Below are positions 44,351-52,747 of a stretch of DNA of 64,000 nucleotides, in pieces. Each line of letters begins with the position of its first letter. Within the stretch, counting starts at the first letter, position 1. The translations under genes were made by a program, and so were the position numbers. The notes beneath the pieces were generated by a model. It made no database searches. It saw only the letters and a program-made list of their open reading frames with translations, and was not told where the DNA came from. Source of the stretch: Salipiger sp. CCB-MM3 (GTDB lineage: Bacteria; Pseudomonadota; Alphaproteobacteria; Rhodobacterales; Rhodobacteraceae); NCBI RefSeq assembly GCF_001687105.1, contig NZ_CP014598.1:62001-126000 (forward strand), read 5' to 3'.

Positions 44351-45540
44351 TGCAGCTCGGCAACGGGCTGGGCAGCCTGACGTACTGCCTCAACATCCAT
44401 CCCACAGAGACTTGGGAGGAATGTTCCGCCGCGCTCACCGGTCCGCTGCTGGCGGTAAAGGAAGAGCTGAGCCCCGACGCGCCCTTCGCCGTGGGTCTGC
44501 GCCTTTCGGCCAAGGCCTTGGAAGGGTTGGACAAGGGCGGACGGCGTGCCGCGCTGCGCGAGTTTCTGACCCGCCACGACCTGATCCCGCTGACGATGAA
44601 CGGCTTTCCCTATGGCCCCTTCCACGGCACCCGCGTGAAGGAGCAGGTCTATCAGCCCGACTGGCGGACCGAAGAGCGGCTGGCCTACACCAACCGGCTG
44701 ACCGAACTGATGGCCGAACTGGCCGAGCCGGGTGCCAACGTCAGCCTCAGCACCGTGCCGGGCACCTTCCGTACCCTCGCTGGCGGTGCTGAGGCCGAGA
44801 TGGCCGAGCACTATCTGCGCGCCGCGGCGCATTGCCTCTCGGTGCGCGAACACACCGGGGTGGCGGTCGCGCTGGCGATCGAGCCCGAGCCTTTCTGCTT
44901 TCTGGAGACCATCGCCGGCAGCGTCGATTTCTTTGAAAACTGGCTCTACTCCTCCGCCGCTGTCGCCCGCTTTGCAGAGCTTACCGGGCTGAAGGGCGAG
45001 ACCGCCGAAGAGGCACTGCGCCGCCATCTGGGCCTGTGCTACGACGTCTGCCACGCGGCGGTGGAATATGAGGATGCGGCAGGCAGCCTCGATGCGCTGA
45101 AAACCGCGGGCATTCCGATCCATAAGTTGCAGCTCAGCTCGGCGCTGCGGGCAGCCGAGGTCTCGCCCAAGGTGCGCGAGGCGTTGCAACCCTTCTCGGA
45201 ACCCACCTACCTGCATCAGGTGCTGACACGGCGCGGCGACGGGCCGATCACCGCCTATTCCGATCTGCCAGAGGCACTGGCGCGCGGCGCCGAGGCGGAT
45301 GGCGAGGAGTGGCGCATCCACTTCCATGTACCGGTGTTTCTGGCCTCGCTTGGGCTCTTCGACAGCACACAGGAGTTTCTGAAGGAAATCCTCGACCTGC
45401 ACCGCGCCGCGCCGATCTCGCCGCATCTCGAGGTCGAGACCTACACTTGGGACGTTCTGCCGCCCGAGTTGCGCACCTCCAGCGTCGATGCCGCCATTGC
45501 GCGAGAGTTGCGCTGGGTTCTGGAAAGGCTGGGCCAATGA
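44350..45540 (+). CDS. eboE: EboE, TIM-barrel sugar-phosphate-isomerase-like protein
   Basis: 396-residue protein with the xylose-isomerase/AP-endonuclease-like barrel. Characteristic stretches are LGSLTYCLNIHPTETWEEC at the N-terminus, MNGFPYGPFHGTRVKEQVYQPDW, VALAIEPEPFCFLET, LGLCYDVCHAAVEYED with possible metal ligands, IHFHVPVFL and the C-terminal LEVETYTWDVLPPEL. These fit the 'metabolite traffic protein' EboE family. It starts in the TGATG overlap with eboD and ends in an ATGA overlap with eboC. The reaction is unknown. Confidence 0.9.
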   Translation: MQLGNGLGSLTYCLNIHPTETWEECSAALTGPLLAVKEELSPDAPFAVGLRLSAKALEGLDKGGRRAALREFLTRHDLIPLTMNGFPYGPFHGTRVKEQVYQPDWRTEERLAYTNRLTELMAELAEPGANVSLSTVPGTFRTLAGGAEAEMAEHYLRAAAHCLSVREHTGVAVALAIEPEPFCFLETIAGSVDFFENWLYSSAAVARFAELTGLKGETAEEALRRHLGLCYDVCHAAVEYEDAAGSLDALKTAGIPIHKLQLSSALRAAEVSPKVREALQPFSEPTYLHQVLTRRGDGPITAYSDLPEALARGAEADGEEWRIHFHVPVFLASLGLFDSTQEFLKEILDLHRAAPISPHLEVETYTWDVLPPELRTSSVDAAIARELRWVLERLGQ

Positions 45541-46394
45541 TCCGCACCGCTCTGGAACTGGGCCGCGTGTCCAACCTGCCGACGGTCTGGACAAATGCCA
45601 TGGCGGGGGCGCTGCTGGCGCTCTCGGCGGCCCCGGGCACGGCGTTCTGGCCAATCGTGCTGAGCGCACTGGCGCTGACCCTCTTTTACGTGGGCGGCAT
45701 GTGGCTCAACGATGCTTTCGACGCCGAGCATGACCGCACGCAAAAGGCCGACCGCCCCATCCCCCGCGGCGACATCCGTCAGGGCGATGTTTTCGTCGGC
45801 GGTTTCGTCATGCTGGGCACCGGCATTTTGCTGACCCTGCTGCTCGGAGGCTGGGCGCTGGTCTCGGCGGTGCTGCTGAGCATCAGCATCTTCCTCTACG
45901 ACTGGCTGCACAAACGCACTGCGCTGGCGCCGGTGATCATGGGGGTCACCCGGTTCTTTTGCTATGCGCTGGCTGCCTTCGGCGCGACGGGCAGCTTTCC
46001 GGGCGTGGCGATCTGGGGCGCGCTGGGGCTGCTGGCCTATGTGGTCGGCCTCACCTACGCCGCCAAACAAGAGGCCTACGACCGGATCGAGCGCGCGTGG
46101 CCGCTGGCGGTGATGGCTTTTCCCTGCCTGCTGGTGCTGATCTTCAGCTGGGGCAGCGCGCTGGCGCTGCTGATTGCGCTGGGGTTCTTCGCCGCCACCG
46201 GGCTGGCGCTGCACTATCTCTTTCGCCGGGCAAAGGGCGACGTGCCGAAGGCCGTCACCCTGCTGATTGCCGCCATCTCGCTCTATGACGCCGCGCTGAT
46301 CGCCGGGGTCCACGGAGGATGGATCCCGGCGCTGCTGACGGTTCTCGGCTTTGGCCTCACCCGCGCGCTGCAGCGGGTCATTGCGGGGACTTAG
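45537..46394 (+). CDS. eboC: EboC, UbiA-family prenyltransferase-like membrane protein
   Basis: 285-residue integral membrane protein with about eight or nine helices. The first aspartate-rich motif, NDAFDAEHDRTQKADRPIPRG (N58, D59, D62, D66), binds Mg-diphosphate in UbiA enzymes; a second conserved area is GLTYAAKQEAYDRIERAWPL. ATG 45537 overlaps the eboE stop (ATGA); the same frame is open further upstream inside eboE but that is out of context. It shares its last four bases with the converging eboF. In the ebo cluster it is thought to modify or help move a metabolite across the membrane. Confidence 0.9.
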   Translation: MIRTALELGRVSNLPTVWTNAMAGALLALSAAPGTAFWPIVLSALALTLFYVGGMWLNDAFDAEHDRTQKADRPIPRGDIRQGDVFVGGFVMLGTGILLTLLLGGWALVSAVLLSISIFLYDWLHKRTALAPVIMGVTRFFCYALAAFGATGSFPGVAIWGALGLLAYVVGLTYAAKQEAYDRIERAWPLAVMAFPCLLVLIFSWGSALALLIALGFFAATGLALHYLFRRAKGDVPKAVTLLIAAISLYDAALIAGVHGGWIPALLTVLGFGLTRALQRVIAGT

Positions 46395-47776
46395 TCGAAG
46401 ATATGGCTCAGCGTCAGCGCCTTGAAATCCACCGCCCGGACCGATCCTTCCGGCAGCAGGCCCGCCTCGGAGGAGATCACCAGCGGCCCGTCGCCGGGAT
46501 CATCGGTGAGCCGCCCGTGGCTGCCCTTCACCAGATCGGTCCGCGAGGGAGAGATCACGTCGAGAAGCTGCCGAAAGCCCATCTTGCGCTTGGCCAGTTT
46601 CCAGCCCGCCGCCAGCTTGGGAAACCGCAGGTTGGGATCGAGGAACAGCTCGACCGGGTCATAGCCGGGCTTGCGGTGAATATCGACGGTGGGGGCAAAG
46701 TCCGGGGCCTTGTCGTCGTCCAGCCAGTAGTAATAGCTGAACCAGCGGTCGGGCTTCGAGACGGCCACAAGCTCGCCCGAGCGCGGATGGTCGAGGCCAT
46801 TCTGGCGCTTGCCGTCCTCGTCCCAGACCGTCTCGACCCCATCGAGCCCCTCGACCAGCGCCTTCACCTCGGCCAGACGCGCAGCGTCATTGACGTAGAT
46901 ATGCGCAAGCTGGTGGTCCGACAGAGCAAAGGCCGCCGAAGCGCCTGCGTCGAGAATCTCGCGCCCATGTTCCTCGGGGCGCACGGCGATCAGCCCGGCT
47001 TTGCGCAGGGCGCGGTTGATGTGGATCGCCTCGCTGACCGGGGTGATGCCGTACTCCGACACGACCAGCACCCGGCGTCCCTCGGCATCCGCCGCGGCGA
47101 CCAGTTTGCCGACCAGCGCATCGATGTCCTTGAGGGAGCTCTGCACCTCGGGATGCGCCAGATCGGGGCCGAACTTCTGCAGGTCGTAATCCAGATGCGG
47201 CAGATAGGTCAGGGTCAGCGTGGGCTGCCGCGTCTGCATCACATGCAGCGTCGCCTCGGTGATCCACGCCGAGGAGGTGATATCCGCCGTCGGCCCCCAG
47301 AAGGTGAAAAGCGGGAAGCGCCCCAGTTTGGCATCCAACTCGTCATGCAGCTCGGGCGGATAGGCGTAATGGTCGGGGATCTTGCGCCCGTCCGCCGGAT
47401 ACATCGGGCGCGGCGTCGCCGAGTAATCGGCGGTGGCGTACATGTTGTACCACCAGAACATCTTGGCGCAGGTAAAACCCGGATCGCGCGCCTTCCCCGC
47501 GTCCCAGATTTTCTCTCCCTCGATCAGCGAGTTGGGCTGCCGCCACAGCAGCACCTCCTTGAGATCACGGAACAGCCAGCCATTGGCCACGGCTCCATGG
47601 CCCGAGGGCGGCAAGCCGGTCGCCAGCGTTGCCTGCACGGTGCAGGTGACCGCCGGTGTGACCGTCTCCAGCGGGCGCATTCCGCCGCGTTCGGCAAGGG
47701 CTGCAAGGTGGGGGGTATGAGCTCCGACAAGTTTGGGTGTCAGGCCGACGACAAGAATAACAAGGGTCGGTTTCAT
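46391..47776 (-). CDS. eboF: EboF, alkaline phosphatase-superfamily nucleotide pyrophosphatase/phosphodiesterase-like
   Basis: 461-residue protein of the alkaline phosphatase superfamily (phosphodiesterase branch). The nucleophile region is ETVTPAVTCTVQATLATGLPPSGHG with the Thr after PAV; metal ligands are expected in YLPHLDYDLQKFGP, VVSEYGITPVSEAIHINR and the C-terminal KGSHGRLTDDP. ATG 47776 lacks a strong ribosome site. It is the only ebo gene on the minus strand here, converging on eboC and divergent from eboA. No signal peptide is obvious beyond the short hydrophobic VILVVGL start. Confidence 0.87.
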   Translation of the reverse strand: MKPTLVILVVGLTPKLVGAHTPHLAALAERGGMRPLETVTPAVTCTVQATLATGLPPSGHGAVANGWLFRDLKEVLLWRQPNSLIEGEKIWDAGKARDPGFTCAKMFWWYNMYATADYSATPRPMYPADGRKIPDHYAYPPELHDELDAKLGRFPLFTFWGPTADITSSAWITEATLHVMQTRQPTLTLTYLPHLDYDLQKFGPDLAHPEVQSSLKDIDALVGKLVAAADAEGRRVLVVSEYGITPVSEAIHINRALRKAGLIAVRPEEHGREILDAGASAAFALSDHQLAHIYVNDAARLAEVKALVEGLDGVETVWDEDGKRQNGLDHPRSGELVAVSKPDRWFSYYYWLDDDKAPDFAPTVDIHRKPGYDPVELFLDPNLRFPKLAAGWKLAKRKMGFRQLLDVISPSRTDLVKGSHGRLTDDPGDGPLVISSEAGLLPEGSVRAVDFKALTLSHIFD

Positions 47777-47884
47777 GCTGTGAACCAAAATCCATTCGAA
47801 AAAACAAGAAGAATATGGGCGCAACTATGACGCGCCGCCATCCCCTCAGTCCAGTGTTTCATTGATTATTCGGGAGAGAGTTTG

Positions 47885-48628
47885 ATGACCGATCCGAAAG
47901 ACCTTTTGTATGGATGGATACGTGAGCGCGCCGGGGACGAAAGGCCTTGGCTCGACGCGCAATTGGCGCAGCTCGCCGCGCCGGACGCGACCGAGCGCGA
48001 CCTGCATATGTACCTCGGCTTTGCGCCGCGCAGGCTCGGCAAGGCCGATCTCGCGCTGACGCCGGACGATCTGGCGCAGGCCGATGCCGCGCGCTCTGGC
48101 TGGGACCCCTCGGGCTGGAGCATCGACGGTGCCGCGCGCATTCTGGGGCTGCTGACCTACAGCGGCACCCGTCCCTTCGCCGAGACCTTCAAGGACCTGC
48201 GCCGCACGTCGGACGCTGCCGAGATGATCGCGCTCTATCGCGGCCTGCCGCTCTACCCCGCGCCCGAGAGCCTGCATTTCGAGGTTGGCGAGGGGCTGCG
48301 CTCGAACCTCAAGCCGGTGTTCGAGGCGATCGCCCACAACAACCCCTACCCGCGAGATCATTTCGACGAGCACCGCTGGAACCACATGGTCCTGAAGGCG
48401 CTGTTCATCGGGGCCGAGCTTGGCCCGATCACCGGGCTTGCGGCCCGCGCCAACCCCGAACTGGCGCGCATCCTCGTGCAATATGCGCGCGAACGCTGGG
48501 CCGCCGGACGGCCCGTCATGCCCGAGCTCTGGCCGCTCGTGGCGCCCTTTGCCGAAACCCCTGAAATCCGTGCCGAGCTCGACCGGGCCCGCGCCGAAGG
48601 CCGTACATTTGAGGATCTTGTATCATGA
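47885..48628 (+). CDS. eboA: EboA domain protein
   Basis: 247-residue soluble, mostly helical protein with no enzyme motif. The EboA family pattern is visible: LHMYLGFAPRRLGKADLALT, then YRGLPLYPAPESLHFEVGEGLRSN, FEAIAHNNPYPRDHFDEHRWNHMVLKALFIG and ARILVQYARERWAAGRPVMPELW. GGGAGAG precedes ATG 47885. Its stop overlaps the eboB start (ATGA). The function is unknown; in cyanobacterial clusters it accompanies EboB-F. Confidence 0.88.
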   Translation: MTDPKDLLYGWIRERAGDERPWLDAQLAQLAAPDATERDLHMYLGFAPRRLGKADLALTPDDLAQADAARSGWDPSGWSIDGAARILGLLTYSGTRPFAETFKDLRRTSDAAEMIALYRGLPLYPAPESLHFEVGEGLRSNLKPVFEAIAHNNPYPRDHFDEHRWNHMVLKALFIGAELGPITGLAARANPELARILVQYARERWAAGRPVMPELWPLVAPFAETPEIRAELDRARAEGRTFEDLVS

Positions 48629-49548
48629 TGCTGATTGACCCCCACGCCCATATGATCTCGCGCACCACCGACGACTATCAGGCGATGGCCGCCGCCGGTG
48701 TCGTGGCGCTCATCGAGCCCGCCTTCTGGGTTGGCCAGCCGCGCACTTTCGTGGGCACCTACGTAGATTACCTCTCGACCATCGTCGGCTGGGAGCGGTT
48801 CCGCGCCGGGCAGTTCGGCATCCGCCACTATTGCACCATCGGGCTCAACTCGAAGGAGGCCAACAACGAGGAACTGGCCGAGGGCGTGATGGAATGGCTG
48901 CCGCGCTTCGCCCTCAAGGAAGGCGTCGTGGCGATCGGCGAGATCGGCTATGACGAGCAGACCGAGCTCGAGGACAAATACTTCCGCCTGCAACTGTCGC
49001 TGGCCAAGGAACTGGACCTGCCGGTGATGGTGCACACGCCGCACCGCGACAAGAAGCAGGGCACCACCCGCTCCATGGATGTCTGCGAAGAGATGGGGCT
49101 CGACCCGTCGATGGTGATCATCGACCACAACAACGAGGAAACCGTCGGCGAGGTGCTGCAGCGCGGCTATTGGGCGGGCTTCTCGATCTACCCCTCGACC
49201 AAGATGGGCAACGCGCGGATGGTCGAACTGCTCAAGCAATACGGGTCCGAACGCATCATCGTCGACAGCGCCTGCGACTGGGGCATTTCCGACTGCCTCG
49301 GCGTCGCCAAAACCGCGCAGCTTGCGCTGCAGAGCGGCGTTCCCGAAAGCACCGTGCGCGCGGTCTGCTATGGCAATGCGCTGGCGGCCTATGGCCAAAG
49401 CGGGCAGATGAAGGAAAGCGACTGGCTCGAACCTCCGGCGATCGACCAGCGCACGCTTTACGAAGGCAATTCGATCCTGCGCGGCGGTCGCGAGCCGGTG
49501 ATCGAAGAGCCGGGCGCGCAGCGCCGTGCCGGACTGACCATCGAGTAA
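48625..49548 (+). CDS. eboB: EboB, TatD-like metal-dependent hydrolase
   Basis: 307-residue amidohydrolase-superfamily TIM barrel. Metal ligands: DPHAHM (H7, H9), Glu in VAIGEIGYDEQ, His in LPVMVHTPHRDKK, His in VIIDHNNEETVG and Asp in IVDSACDWGISDC. This is the EboB branch of TatD-related enzymes. ATG 48625 or 48628 (MLIDPHAHM) overlaps the eboA stop. A hairpin terminator follows at 49557. Confidence 0.9.
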   Translation: MMLIDPHAHMISRTTDDYQAMAAAGVVALIEPAFWVGQPRTFVGTYVDYLSTIVGWERFRAGQFGIRHYCTIGLNSKEANNEELAEGVMEWLPRFALKEGVVAIGEIGYDEQTELEDKYFRLQLSLAKELDLPVMVHTPHRDKKQGTTRSMDVCEEMGLDPSMVIIDHNNEETVGEVLQRGYWAGFSIYPSTKMGNARMVELLKQYGSERIIVDSACDWGISDCLGVAKTAQLALQSGVPESTVRAVCYGNALAAYGQSGQMKESDWLEPPAIDQRTLYEGNSILRGGREPVIEEPGAQRRAGLTIE

Positions 49549-49556
49549 CGCCCCTC

Positions 49557-49582
49557 CTGCGCCTGCCCTCGGGCGGGCGCAG
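49557..49582 (+). terminator. Terminator-like hairpin after eboB
   Basis: CTGCGCCTGCC pairs with GGCGGGCGCAG (one G-U pair) around a CTCG loop, nine bases after the eboB stop. No U-tract follows. Confidence 0.65.
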
Positions 49583-49700
49583 ACCTCACAAATTCCACAC
49601 GAAAATTTGCCCGTTCGCTCGCGCGCACTACTCCTTGTTGTGACGCGGTCGCGAGCTTCCCGCAGCGCGGCCCGCCGCGAAATTGAACGGGAACACTCTC

Positions 49701-50045
49701 ATGCCCTATCGAACCGGCCTGACCGTCATAATGGTCTCGGCACTGGTCGCCATCGGATGCGGCCTTTACGCCTATTTCGTCCCGCTCACCGGTGTCACCG
49801 GTGTCTGGGGTCCCCTCGCCGCCGCCTTCGGTGCGCTCTGCCTGCTGATCGGCGGTGCGCTGATGGTCAAGGCGCGCAGCCGCGGCGCACGGGTCATTCT
49901 GATGCTGCTGCTGGCCATCGGAATCGTGCTGACCGCCTTCGCCGCCTTCCTGATGCACCAGTGGGTGATGCTGGCCGCGCTCGGCGTCTGCGCCTTGGGC
50001 TGGATCGCGGCACTCTCCGGTCCCGAAGAAGGAGCTTACGCATGA
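49701..50045 (+). CDS. Small membrane subunit resembling the N-terminal domain of membrane glucose dehydrogenase
   Basis: 114-residue protein with four or five hydrophobic segments (LTVIMVSALVAIGCGLYAYF; WGPLAAAFGALCLLIGGALM; VILMLLLAIGIVLTAFAAFL; WVMLAALGVCALGWIAAL). This matches in size and layout the quinone-reactive membrane part of membrane-bound PQQ glucose dehydrogenase (Gcd), normally fused to the enzyme. ATG 49701 has GGGA upstream. Its end overlaps the PQQ dehydrogenase start by four bases, so the two are coupled and likely form one complex. Confidence 0.78.
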   Translation: MPYRTGLTVIMVSALVAIGCGLYAYFVPLTGVTGVWGPLAAAFGALCLLIGGALMVKARSRGARVILMLLLAIGIVLTAFAAFLMHQWVMLAALGVCALGWIAALSGPEEGAYA

Positions 50046-52189
50046 CCCATCTGCTCCGCAGCACCGCCCTTCTTGCCCTGCTTGCCGGGCCTGCCCTCGC
50101 GCAGCAGGCCGACACGCCGACCCCGCCTGCCGCGCCCGAAAGCGCTGCGCCGGAGACCGACGCCCCTGAAACCCCGCCCCCCGGCGCAACCGCCACTGAG
50201 GGCGGCGAAACACCCGCCGAAGTCGAAGAGCCGGAAAGCTCTGAAGACACCGCCTCGCAGGACGACAGCGAGCCCGAACCCAACGCCGAAACGGCGGTGG
50301 TCGAAGTGCCCGCCGCGCGCCCCTCGTCGGATGCCAAAGTGCCTAGCCCCGGCACCGGCTGGCCCAGCTTCCACGGTCAGGTCTCTGGCGCGAAATATTC
50401 GCCGCTGACCCAGATCACCCCCGAGAACGTCGGCGACATGGAACTGGCATGGCGGGTCGAGACCGGCGACGTCTCGGACGGCTCGGGCGATCTGCCTGCC
50501 ACCGTCTGGTCGGCCACGCCGATCTACGCCAACGACATGCTCTACATCGGCACGCCCTTTTATCGCGTGCTGGCGCTCGACCCGGCGACCGGCGAAGAGA
50601 TCTGGTCCTACGACACCCAATCCACGCTCGAGGCGCTCACCCAGCCCGCCCTGAAAAACCGCGGCGTGGCCTATTGGGAAGCCGCGAACCCCACCGAGGG
50701 CGAGGCGTGCCAAAAGATCGTCTATCTCGGCACGATGGACGCGCGGCTCTTTGCCATGGACGCCGACACCGGCGCGCTCTGCGAGGATTTCGCCGATGGC
50801 GGCGTGCTCGACGTCAACCAGTGGAACACGGTCAACGACCGCTGGCCGCTGTCGCTGCTGCAGCCGCCGACCATCGTCGGCGATCACGTGATCATCGGCT
50901 GGGCCGGCAACGACTGGGACTGGGCCGAAGCGCCTCCGGGCTCGGTCTTCTCGGTGAACGCGCAGACCGGCGAGCTTGAGTGGACCTTCGACACCATCCC
51001 CGAGGAGATCCGCGAAAAGACCGGCACCGCCAACGTCTGGACCGCGATGAGCGCCGACGAGGAACGCGGCATCGTCTATCTGCCCGTGGCCTCGCCCTCG
51101 CCCAACTACTGGGGCGGCAACCGCACCGAGGACATCCCCTATGCCACCTCGACCACCGCGCTCGACGTGGACACCGGCGAGGTGATCTGGTCGCGGCAAT
51201 GGGTGCATCACGACATCTGGGACTATGACATCAACTCCGCCCCCACCCTGATGGACATCACGGTGAACGGGCAAGAAATCCCGGCGCTGATGCAGGCCAC
51301 CAAGATGGGCTTTCTCTTCGTGGTGAACCGCGAGACCGGCGAGGACATCTGGCCGATCGAAGAACGCCCTGTCCCCGCGGGGACAATCGAGAGCGAGCGT
51401 TACGCGCCGACCCAGCCCTTCCCCACGACGCCCGCGCCGCTGCTCGACCAGTCGAAGATGCCCGACGTGTGGAACATCGCCGACATCGCCTCTTTCGGGG
51501 AATGCTCGGACCTGTGGAGCAAGCTGATCTACGACGGCATGTATACCGCGCCCACCACCGAGGGCGAAGGCGCAGGCGCCTATCCGAACTCGGCGGGCGT
51601 CGTGCAATGGGGCGGCGTCGGCTATGACCCCGAAAATCAGATCGCCGTGGTGAACCTGTCGCATGTGGTGCAGTACATTCAGCTCTACGAGCGCGAGGAA
51701 TACGACGAGATCAACGGCGAGGCCGGGGTCGGCGAAAGCGGCTTCCACCCGCAGACCGGCGCGCCCTACGGCATGTCGCTGAAGACCGCGATGAACCGCT
51801 GGGGCATGCCCTGCTGGGAGCCTCCGTTCGGCGAGATCATGGCGATCGACATGACCACCGGCGAGCCGCTCTGGCGCAAACCCTTCGGCATGTCGCAGCG
51901 CTACGGCTTCTACATGCCCGAAGCATGGGGCTCGCCCACCATCGGCGGCCCGGCGATCACCGCGGGCGGGCTGATCTTCATCGGCGCCACGATGGACGGC
52001 ATGGTCCGCGCCTATGACCTCAAAAGCGGCGAAGAGCTGTGGAGCGACCTGACAGAGGCGCCCTCGGTGTCGAACCCGGCGATCTACGAGCATGACGGCG
52101 CCGAATATGTGGCCTTTGTCTCGGGCGGCAACTCGATCCTGAAGCCCTCGGTCGGCGACATGGTCTCGGTCTACCGCCTGCCGCGCTGA
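50042..52189 (+). CDS. PQQ-dependent dehydrogenase, membrane-bound glucose/quinate dehydrogenase type
   Basis: 715-residue periplasmic quinoprotein. Signal peptide MTHLLRSTALLALLAGPALA, then a Pro/Glu/Ala-rich linker (~22-100), then the eight-bladed propeller beginning GTGWPSFHGQVSGAKYSPLTQITPENV. PQQ features include LGTMDARLFAMDADTGALC, WVHHDIWDYDINSAPTLMDI (typical of glucose/quinate dehydrogenases), QATKMGFLFVVNRETGE and GGLIFIGATMDGMVRAYDLKSGEELW. The enzyme would oxidise a sugar or cyclic polyol in the periplasm and pass electrons to ubiquinone through the small upstream membrane protein. No pqq biosynthesis gene is in the window. Confidence 0.9.
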   Translation: MTHLLRSTALLALLAGPALAQQADTPTPPAAPESAAPETDAPETPPPGATATEGGETPAEVEEPESSEDTASQDDSEPEPNAETAVVEVPAARPSSDAKVPSPGTGWPSFHGQVSGAKYSPLTQITPENVGDMELAWRVETGDVSDGSGDLPATVWSATPIYANDMLYIGTPFYRVLALDPATGEEIWSYDTQSTLEALTQPALKNRGVAYWEAANPTEGEACQKIVYLGTMDARLFAMDADTGALCEDFADGGVLDVNQWNTVNDRWPLSLLQPPTIVGDHVIIGWAGNDWDWAEAPPGSVFSVNAQTGELEWTFDTIPEEIREKTGTANVWTAMSADEERGIVYLPVASPSPNYWGGNRTEDIPYATSTTALDVDTGEVIWSRQWVHHDIWDYDINSAPTLMDITVNGQEIPALMQATKMGFLFVVNRETGEDIWPIEERPVPAGTIESERYAPTQPFPTTPAPLLDQSKMPDVWNIADIASFGECSDLWSKLIYDGMYTAPTTEGEGAGAYPNSAGVVQWGGVGYDPENQIAVVNLSHVVQYIQLYEREEYDEINGEAGVGESGFHPQTGAPYGMSLKTAMNRWGMPCWEPPFGEIMAIDMTTGEPLWRKPFGMSQRYGFYMPEAWGSPTIGGPAITAGGLIFIGATMDGMVRAYDLKSGEELWSDLTEAPSVSNPAIYEHDGAEYVAFVSGGNSILKPSVGDMVSVYRLPR

Positions 52190-52205
52190 TCCAAGCCCCG
52201 TTCAA

Positions 52206-52235
52206 GCCCCGCCCGGAGCCACATCCGGGCGGGGC
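52206..52235 (+). terminator. Terminator-like hairpin after PQQ dehydrogenase
   Basis: A perfect 12-base-pair stem, GCCCCGCCCGGA with TCCGGGCGGGGC, and a GCCACA loop, 16 bases after the stop codon. It lacks a U-run. Confidence 0.7.
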
Positions 52236-52272
52236 GCATCCTGCGACGACACCCCGAGGGACACGCGCCCCG

Positions 52273-52635
52273 ATGCCCCAGCCCTTCGCGATCTCCTGCC
52301 ATTGCGGCCGCTTCCGCGCCGAGGTGCATGCCGAGCCCGATGATATCCTCGAGTGCAATTGCTCGACCTGCGCCCGCACCGGCTTCCTGCGCTGGCTTCT
52401 GCCTCTCGAGGCCGTGACACTGAAAACCGAAAGCATACGGCTGAGCACCTACCTCTGGCGCGATGCCCATGGCGGCTACCACTTCTGCCCCGATTGCGGC
52501 GTCGCCGTGCTGCGCACCGGCTGGGGAGACCGGATCGCGGTCAACGCCCGCTGCATCGAGGGGATCGATGTGTTCACGCTGAGATCGCGGCGCTACGACG
52601 GGCGCTGCGACATGCCGCCCGGCCCCACCCGCTGA
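52273..52635 (+). CDS. GFA family protein (glutathione-dependent formaldehyde-activating enzyme-like)
   Basis: 120-residue zinc-binding protein. It keeps the GFA cysteine pattern: ISCHCGRFRAEV, LECNCSTCARTG and HFCPDCGVAVLRTG. The start ATG 52273 lacks a clear ribosome site. Most members have no defined activity; the name reflects similarity to Gfa, which speeds formation of S-hydroxymethylglutathione. Confidence 0.87.
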   Translation: MPQPFAISCHCGRFRAEVHAEPDDILECNCSTCARTGFLRWLLPLEAVTLKTESIRLSTYLWRDAHGGYHFCPDCGVAVLRTGWGDRIAVNARCIEGIDVFTLRSRRYDGRCDMPPGPTR

Positions 52636-52747
52636 GCCTTCGGCATGGTGCCGCCGACCACCGGATCCGCCCGCTGGATGCGAATCCCCCACCGCGATAT
52701 GCTGCAGCGCAGAATTTCTCCTCAACCGGGAGGCTTTTTGCATTTCG

